Assembly: GCA_937871585.1 (NCBI GenBank)
Contig: CALMPJ010000038.1
Span: forward strand, 1-64,000
Origin: an uncultured Acidobacteriota bacterium
GTDB lineage: Bacteria; Acidobacteriota; Blastocatellia; Pyrinomonadales; Pyrinomonadaceae
Length of the DNA stretch: 64,000 nt
Direction of reading: 5' to 3'
In this document: piece by piece, positions 60,181-64,000 of the stretch
Layout of the letters: the number at the start of each line of letters is the position of its first letter
Numbering within the stretch: the stretch's first letter is position 1
Notes under the pieces: model-generated
The model's database searches: none
Told to the model about the DNA's origin: nothing
The model's input: only the letters and a program-made list of their open reading frames with translations
Translations under genes and position numbers: made by a program

Positions 60181-60546
60181 ATGTCTAAATACGCTGATGT
60201 TTACCTGTGTCCGATCCTCGAATCGAACGTTCCTGCTTACAAAAAGATGGCGACTGCCTGCGGCAAGATATTCTTGAAGCACGGTGCCACACGTTATCGT
60301 GAATATGTCGCTTCCGACCTAGATGTCGAAGGCGTCGTGCCATTCCCGAAACGCGTAAAGCTCAAAGAAGGCGAAACGCTGATCTACGCTGCCGTCGAAT
60401 TCAATTCTGAAGCCCAGCGCAACAAAGCGATGAAAGCGATCATGAAAGACCCGGAGATGGCAGCGATGTGCGGTCCGGACGATAAGCCACTGTTCGATTT
60501 CAAACGAATGGTTTACGGCGGATTCAAAATACTCGTGGATCTTTAA
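60181..60546 (+). CDS. DUF1428 (YbaA-like) family protein
   Basis: A 121-residue protein starting YADVYLCPILESNVPAYKKM. DUF1428 proteins have a dimeric alpha/beta barrel (ferredoxin-like) fold; FPKRVKLKEGETLIYAAVEF, NKAMKAIMKDPEMAA and FDFKRMVYGGFKILVD match it. The RMVYGGF end is strongly conserved. Function is unknown, perhaps related to monooxygenase-like domains. It ends an apparent operon with SRPBCC and DoxX and is followed by a strong terminator. Confidence 0.92.
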   Translation: MSKYADVYLCPILESNVPAYKKMATACGKIFLKHGATRYREYVASDLDVEGVVPFPKRVKLKEGETLIYAAVEFNSEAQRNKAMKAIMKDPEMAAMCGPDDKPLFDFKRMVYGGFKILVDL

Positions 60547-60565
60547 TTCAGATTTCAGACCGAAT

Positions 60566-60599
60566 AACAAAGCCGGTTTCTTATGAGACCGGCTTTGTT
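60566..60599 (+). terminator. Rho-independent terminator after the DUF1428 gene
   Basis: AACAAAGCCGGT and ACCGGCTTTGTT (60566-60577 and 60588-60599) form a perfect 12-bp stem with a 10-base loop. The T-run is inside the stem rather than after it, so termination may be partial. It lies 20 bases past the stop codon. Confidence 0.75.
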
Positions 60600-60615
60600 G
60601 TAACCTCAATCTACT

Positions 60616-62079
60616 ATGTCCGACGAGAACACACTGCCGGTCGAATCGATCGATCAAGATCCGATCGAAGCCCCGGAACCCGAAAAGCCAAGAAAGTTCG
60701 ACTCGGCCATAACCGAAGGCCCGCTTTCTAAGGCCGTCTGGAAAATTGCGTGGCCGGCAGTTTTGACCAATATTTTCAGCGGTTTACAAGGCTGGGTCGA
60801 TCAAATTCTTGTAGGAAATCTTGTCGGTTATCAGGCGAATGCCGCGATCGGTATTGCGTTTCAGATCTTTCTGTTCGTCATCGTATTTGTCTCGTCGGTG
60901 TTTATCGGAATGAGCGTTCTCGTCGCTCGATTTGCCGGTGCAAACGAACCTGAGAAGGTCAATCGCACTGTTTATCAAGGCTTCCTCACGGCAACTTTCA
61001 TGGCTCTCGGTATACTCGCGCCGATAGGTTATTTTGCTGCCCCGTATTTGCTTTCGCTCGTAAGCCACGACGCCGACGTTATCGCCGAGGCCCTGCCATT
61101 TCTACGGATAATGTTCACGTGCAGCATCGGAATGATGATGTACTTCATGCTCAGCGGTTCGCTTCGGTCCGCCGGGGACGCGCGAACGCCGATGGTTTTG
61201 GGCATTACGATGAATGTCCTGAATTTGATCTTGAGCATTGTTCTGATCCGCGGTCTTGGACCGATTCCGTCATTTGGAACGGTCGGCGCCGCGATGGGAA
61301 CTTGCATCGCGTCGGGGCTTGTCGGTGCATACTCGCTTTATAAGCTCTACAACGGCTCCTGGGTCGTTTCGTTTCCAAAGTCGAGCTATAAGCCCGATTG
61401 GAGGATCATTCGCCAATTGTTCAAGTTTGGCCTGCCCGCAGGTTTTCAGGGAATTGCGATGAATGCGGGCGGTCTCGTTATGGCAGGATTTATGGGCTCA
61501 CTCGCCCAAGGCAAAGCAACACAGGCAGTCTATGCCGTCTGTTACAGCCAACTGTTCCTGCTCGTCACATGGTCGTCAAACGCTCTTATGGGAGCTTCTG
61601 CGGCGGTCGCAGGACAAAACATGGGAGCCGGGAAGCCTGATCGTGCAGTTACCGCAGTACGAACGTCCGCCAGCTTCGGATTAGCCGGAGCCATTGTCGT
61701 AGGTCTCTTCTTTTTCTTTATTCCCGAACAACTGCTAGCGATATTCGGAATGACCGAACCTGAGGTCGTCAAGATCGGTGTCGAGTTGCTACGTGTGTTG
61801 AGCGTTTCCGGCCTATTTATCTCAATGGCACTCGCTTTCACAGGCGGCCTGCAGGGAACGGGCGATACAAAAAGCCCTCTATACATCTCGATCGTCTCAC
61901 AGGTTTTGATCCCTGTCGGCATCTGCCTTATTGTCCAAAACATTGTCGGCCTCCAGCCAATACACATCTGGCTCGCCATCCTAGCCGGACATTTTACTCG
62001 ATTTCTACTTAGCTTTATCCGTTTCAACCAACAACGCTGGCGTGATATCAAGGTCGAAATTCACTCGACAGCAGCATAA
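60616..62079 (+). CDS. MATE-family multidrug efflux transporter
   Basis: A 487-residue inner membrane transporter with 12 transmembrane helices in two bundles. Repeats of the MATE type are visible: VWKIAWPAVLTNIFSGLQGW followed by VDQILVGNLVG, the LSGSLRSAGDARTPMVLGIT motif in the first half and AFTGGLQGTGDTKSPLYISI in the second. The family exchanges drugs or metabolites for Na+ or H+. The first 35 residues are acidic and probably disordered. The start is 16 bases past the preceding terminator, without a strong ribosome site. The substrate is unknown. Confidence 0.95.
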   Translation: MSDENTLPVESIDQDPIEAPEPEKPRKFDSAITEGPLSKAVWKIAWPAVLTNIFSGLQGWVDQILVGNLVGYQANAAIGIAFQIFLFVIVFVSSVFIGMSVLVARFAGANEPEKVNRTVYQGFLTATFMALGILAPIGYFAAPYLLSLVSHDADVIAEALPFLRIMFTCSIGMMMYFMLSGSLRSAGDARTPMVLGITMNVLNLILSIVLIRGLGPIPSFGTVGAAMGTCIASGLVGAYSLYKLYNGSWVVSFPKSSYKPDWRIIRQLFKFGLPAGFQGIAMNAGGLVMAGFMGSLAQGKATQAVYAVCYSQLFLLVTWSSNALMGASAAVAGQNMGAGKPDRAVTAVRTSASFGLAGAIVVGLFFFFIPEQLLAIFGMTEPEVVKIGVELLRVLSVSGLFISMALAFTGGLQGTGDTKSPLYISIVSQVLIPVGICLIVQNIVGLQPIHIWLAILAGHFTRFLLSFIRFNQQRWRDIKVEIHSTAA

Positions 62080-62150
62080 TTTCGAAATATTCTTCGCCTC
62101 AATCTTCATGAGCTTGCGTGTAATCAAAAGCGGGAATACAATTAAGAATC

Positions 62151-62196
62151 AAAAAAATTGACCGAGACCTATTTACGATATAGGTCTCGATCAATT
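62151..62196 (-). terminator. Rho-independent terminator downstream of dnaN
   Basis: AATTGA-C-CGAGACCTAT (62156-62172) pairs with ATAGGTCTCG-A-TCAATT (62180-62196), one mismatch in 17, around a TTACGAT loop. On the minus strand it is followed by a T-run (A7 at 62151-62157). It is 110 bases past the dnaN stop. Confidence 0.8.
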
Positions 62197-62198
62197 CC

Positions 62199-62283
62199 CC
62201 AAGTGACACTTTCGTACGAATGTAGTTATCACTTGGAATCGCCGAGGATTGTCCTTTCGTCTCAACCGAGCTGGGCAATCCTC
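62199..62283. other. Two further stem-loops between dnaN and its terminator
   Basis: CCAAGTGA (62199-62206) pairs with TCACTTGG (62229-62236), and GAGGATTGTCC (62244-62254) pairs with GGGCAATCCTC (62273-62283, one T-G). With the terminator this makes three hairpins in a row in the dnaN 3' untranslated region. Confidence 0.6.
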
Positions 62284-62305
62284 TTTGAATTTCATTCGCC
62301 CAAAA

Positions 62306-63508
62306 TCATATCCTCAACGGCATGACGATGTATTTGTAATCGTAAGCCGAGTCGCCGTGGATCGACATTTGGGTTTGGGCGTTGGGGTCTTTGAACTCGA
62401 ACGCGATCTTGACCGCTGCACTGCCGGTGTCGCGTGCAGTGGCTGCGGCGGTTCCTGAACCGTCGGTCGAGACAGCTTCGGCTTCTTCTGCAGTGGTGTT
62501 GATCTCGAGCGAACCGGCGTTGTTTAGAAACTCGAGCAAGTATTGCGAATTGAATCCCAGTTGAACTTCATCGCCGGTGAAATCAGCTTGAACTATCTCG
62601 TTGCCCTCCCCTTCTTCGCTGGACTGAGCCGTCAATTCGATCTCGCCGGTGCGGACCGTGAGTTTGATCGAGCGATTGCGTTCGTCAGCCATTAGGCTCA
62701 CGCGGCGAACGGCACTTCGCATCTCGTCGAGGTCGAAAACGGCGAGCTTGTCGTTATCCTTAGGCATCACCATCTCGTAGTTAGGGAACTGGCCCGACAA
62801 TTTGCGGCTGATCAACAGGCGGCCTTCCATCTTGAAGTAGAGATGATTGTTGTCCTCGCCAAAGCTGATGTTGTCAGCCGTCTCACGCGAGATCTTGGCA
62901 AGCTCAAGCAAAGCCTTCTTCGGTACCAACGTTTCGATCGCGTCGGTCGCGTCGCCGCCAAACGCGGTCTCGATGTACGCGAGGCGATGGCCGTCGGTCG
63001 TTACCATTTTCGCTAAGCCGTTGCCGACGATGAACTTTGCTCCCGACAGTGTGAATCGCGAAACGTCGTTCGTCATCGCAAACGAAGTGTTCTGAATAAA
63101 GTAATTGAAAACCGACGCAGGCAGACGCATTGGCGTGCTGATGTTCTGCGGAACCTCCGGGAACTGGTCGCGGCTGATGCCGGCGAGGCGAAACTTCGCA
63201 CGGCCGCATTGCATCGTTACCCATTCATTATCTTCTTTCTTGAAATGAACATCGCCTGACTCAAGAGCACGGACGATATCAAACAGTTTGCGAGCCTGAA
63301 TGCAGATCGAACCTGAGGCCTTGATATCGGCCTCAGCGTCGCAACGGATCGTGACATCAAGATCGGTACCGACGATGCGTATTTCGTTCTCGCCGATCGA
63401 TTCGATCAGGATATTCGCCAGCACGGGGATCGTTGTCTTTCGCTCGACAACGCCCTGGATAAAATTCAATTCGTCCTTGAGAACGCTCTGTTTGATCGTA
63501 AATTCCAT
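62306..63508 (-). CDS. dnaN: DNA polymerase III beta sliding clamp
   Basis: A 400-residue clamp that tethers polymerase to DNA. The start MEFTIKQSVLKDELNFIQGV and VVERKTTIPVLANILIES are standard, as are AKMVTTDGHRLAYIE, RLLISRKLSGQFPNYEMVMP and the closing YIVMPLRI that forms the binding cleft for partner proteins. It is about 25-30 residues longer than usual because of an Ala/Thr-rich insert (TAEEAEAVSTDGSGTAAATA, residues 336-360) before the last strands. It is read after dnaA on the same strand, the usual arrangement near an origin. Confidence 0.98.
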   Translation of the reverse strand: MEFTIKQSVLKDELNFIQGVVERKTTIPVLANILIESIGENEIRIVGTDLDVTIRCDAEADIKASGSICIQARKLFDIVRALESGDVHFKKEDNEWVTMQCGRAKFRLAGISRDQFPEVPQNISTPMRLPASVFNYFIQNTSFAMTNDVSRFTLSGAKFIVGNGLAKMVTTDGHRLAYIETAFGGDATDAIETLVPKKALLELAKISRETADNISFGEDNNHLYFKMEGRLLISRKLSGQFPNYEMVMPKDNDKLAVFDLDEMRSAVRRVSLMADERNRSIKLTVRTGEIELTAQSSEEGEGNEIVQADFTGDEVQLGFNSQYLLEFLNNAGSLEINTTAEEAEAVSTDGSGTAAATARDTGSAAVKIAFEFKDPNAQTQMSIHGDSAYDYKYIVMPLRI

Positions 63509-63866
63509 ACTTACCTCGAACCAAAAAAAATTGCCTTTACTAACAATAATACCTAAAACAATAAGATAAAGATAATAGTCCTATTAGAGCCTATGGAAAC
63601 AGTGAAAATCGTCGTAAGTGTCCAAAAACAAACGCCTTTTCTTATGCACAGACTGCTGTGGAAAACTTGTGGAAAACTACAGATCGAGGTCGATAATGTT
63701 TCCTACCGGGCTTTTCCACCAACATCCACAATTGCTAATTCGATCGACTGTTGGAAATGTGGAAACTAATAGTTCAAATATCTGAAAACAAACAACTTAA
63801 CCGATTCTACTTTAGATCGAGCATGTGGAAATCCAGCGTCCGGATTTCCGGCTAAAATCTAGCTAA
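63509..63866. other. dnaA-dnaN intergenic region, candidate oriC
   Basis: A 358-base gap without a gene. It contains a very A/T-rich stretch (63520-63600) that could unwind, and a cluster of DnaA boxes: TTATGCACA (63642-63650) and TTTTCCACA on the minus strand at 63657-63665 and 63668-63676 match TTWTNCACA; near matches with one change are at 63712-63720, 63758-63766 and 63824-63832, and a weaker one with two changes is at 63722-63730. The boxes lie between two genes that flank the origin in many bacteria. Whether replication starts here or in the region before dnaA (outside the window) cannot be told. Confidence 0.68.
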
Positions 63867-64000
63867 CTAATTGCAAATATTATCAATTAGCTCATTTATA
63901 GTCTTGTGGAAAACTGCGTCGCCTGCAACGGCCGTGCTGATCTTCTCGAACGAGTGCATTACGGTCGTATGATGCTTGCCGCCAAACTCGCGTCCGATCT
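63867..64000 (-). CDS. dnaA: Chromosomal replication initiator DnaA, C-terminal end (5' part outside window)
   Basis: The last 43 residues and stop of DnaA, read into the window from the right. The segment [20 protein letters not shown] is the signature of the domain IV helix that binds DnaA boxes (GGKHHTTV). The following helix ends in [10 protein letters not shown] and a TAG stop. Only the DNA-binding end is visible; the AAA+ part lies outside. It is upstream of dnaN. Confidence 0.95.
   Translation of the reverse strand, partial: IGREFGGKHHTTVMHSFEKISTAVAGDAVFHKTINELIDNICN

Noticed and set aside
1-64000. CRISPR array or prophage
   Set aside because: No regularly spaced repeats, integrase, capsid or terminase-like genes were seen; the tRNA genes have no adjacent integrase or duplicated ends.

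Overview
The window reads as chromosomal DNA of a free-living, Gram-negative heterotroph, most likely an Acidobacteriota of the class Blastocatellia (Pyrinomonadaceae-like). The grounds are the protein styles: very large Oar-like TonB-dependent receptors with an N-terminal carboxypeptidase-regulatory domain, a secreted TPR-CHAT protein, many exported proteins with a proline/threonine linker after the signal peptide, an E1 alpha-beta fusion, and a small CxxC protein typical of these genomes. This is inference from protein character; no 16S rRNA gene is present. The right edge holds the C-terminus of dnaA followed by dnaN with a cluster of DnaA-box-like sites between them, so the window probably ends at or close to the chromosomal origin.

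Layout. 1-4.8 kb: 3' end of gltX, a cupin, a secreted CHAT protein and a secreted alpha/beta hydrolase. 4.8-9.2 kb: phenylalanine/tyrosine catabolism (Lrp-type regulator, phhA, hppD, hmgA). 9.2-17.2 kb: a rightward run of small genes: a RelBE-type toxin-antitoxin pair, OsmC, a hydrolase, an exported EF-Tu fragment-like protein, DUF2277, an ankyrin protein, a TMTC-like membrane TPR protein, a DUF1624 acyltransferase and a VOC protein. 17.2-19.6 kb: yebC and the yggU-yggT-yggS cluster, leftward. 19.7-22.5 kb: tRNA-Leu(CAG), then an NAD salvage pair (NadM-Nudix and NadV). 22.6-28.6 kb: a cystatin-like exported protein, an AlkZ-related protein, a fused 2-oxoacid dehydrogenase E1, a reductase and a quinone oxidoreductase. 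28.7-36.1 kb: a complete tripartite RND efflux operon headed by a TetR regulator with a clear palindromic operator. 36.3-43.5 kb: a DUF883-like protein and two TonB-dependent receptors. 43.7-45.3 kb: an accessory patch with unknown genes, a broken gene and a REP-associated tyrosine transposase flanked by REPs. 45.3-51.4 kb: MoxR-like ATPase, PhoX, acetyltransferase, membrane protein, M28 peptidase and methyltransferase. 51.5-57.9 kb: topA, dprA, tRNA-Sec (selC), M20 peptidase and S1/P1 nuclease. 58-62 kb: small stress or envelope proteins and a MATE transporter. 62.3-64 kb: dnaN, putative oriC and dnaA.

The most unusual items are: an exported protein made only of EF-Tu domains II and III; a cystatin-fold protein carrying the canonical QVVAG inhibitory motif; selC, which implies that the organism makes selenoproteins; a REP/RAYT system whose REP core recurs about 16 kb away; three long palindromes at gene ends that supply stop or start codons; and two neighbouring leftward gene junctions with the same 11-nt overlap and the same C-terminal GEMLAELK motif, one of them shifted out of frame at a G6 run. 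No CRISPR array, prophage or known multigene defence system was seen.
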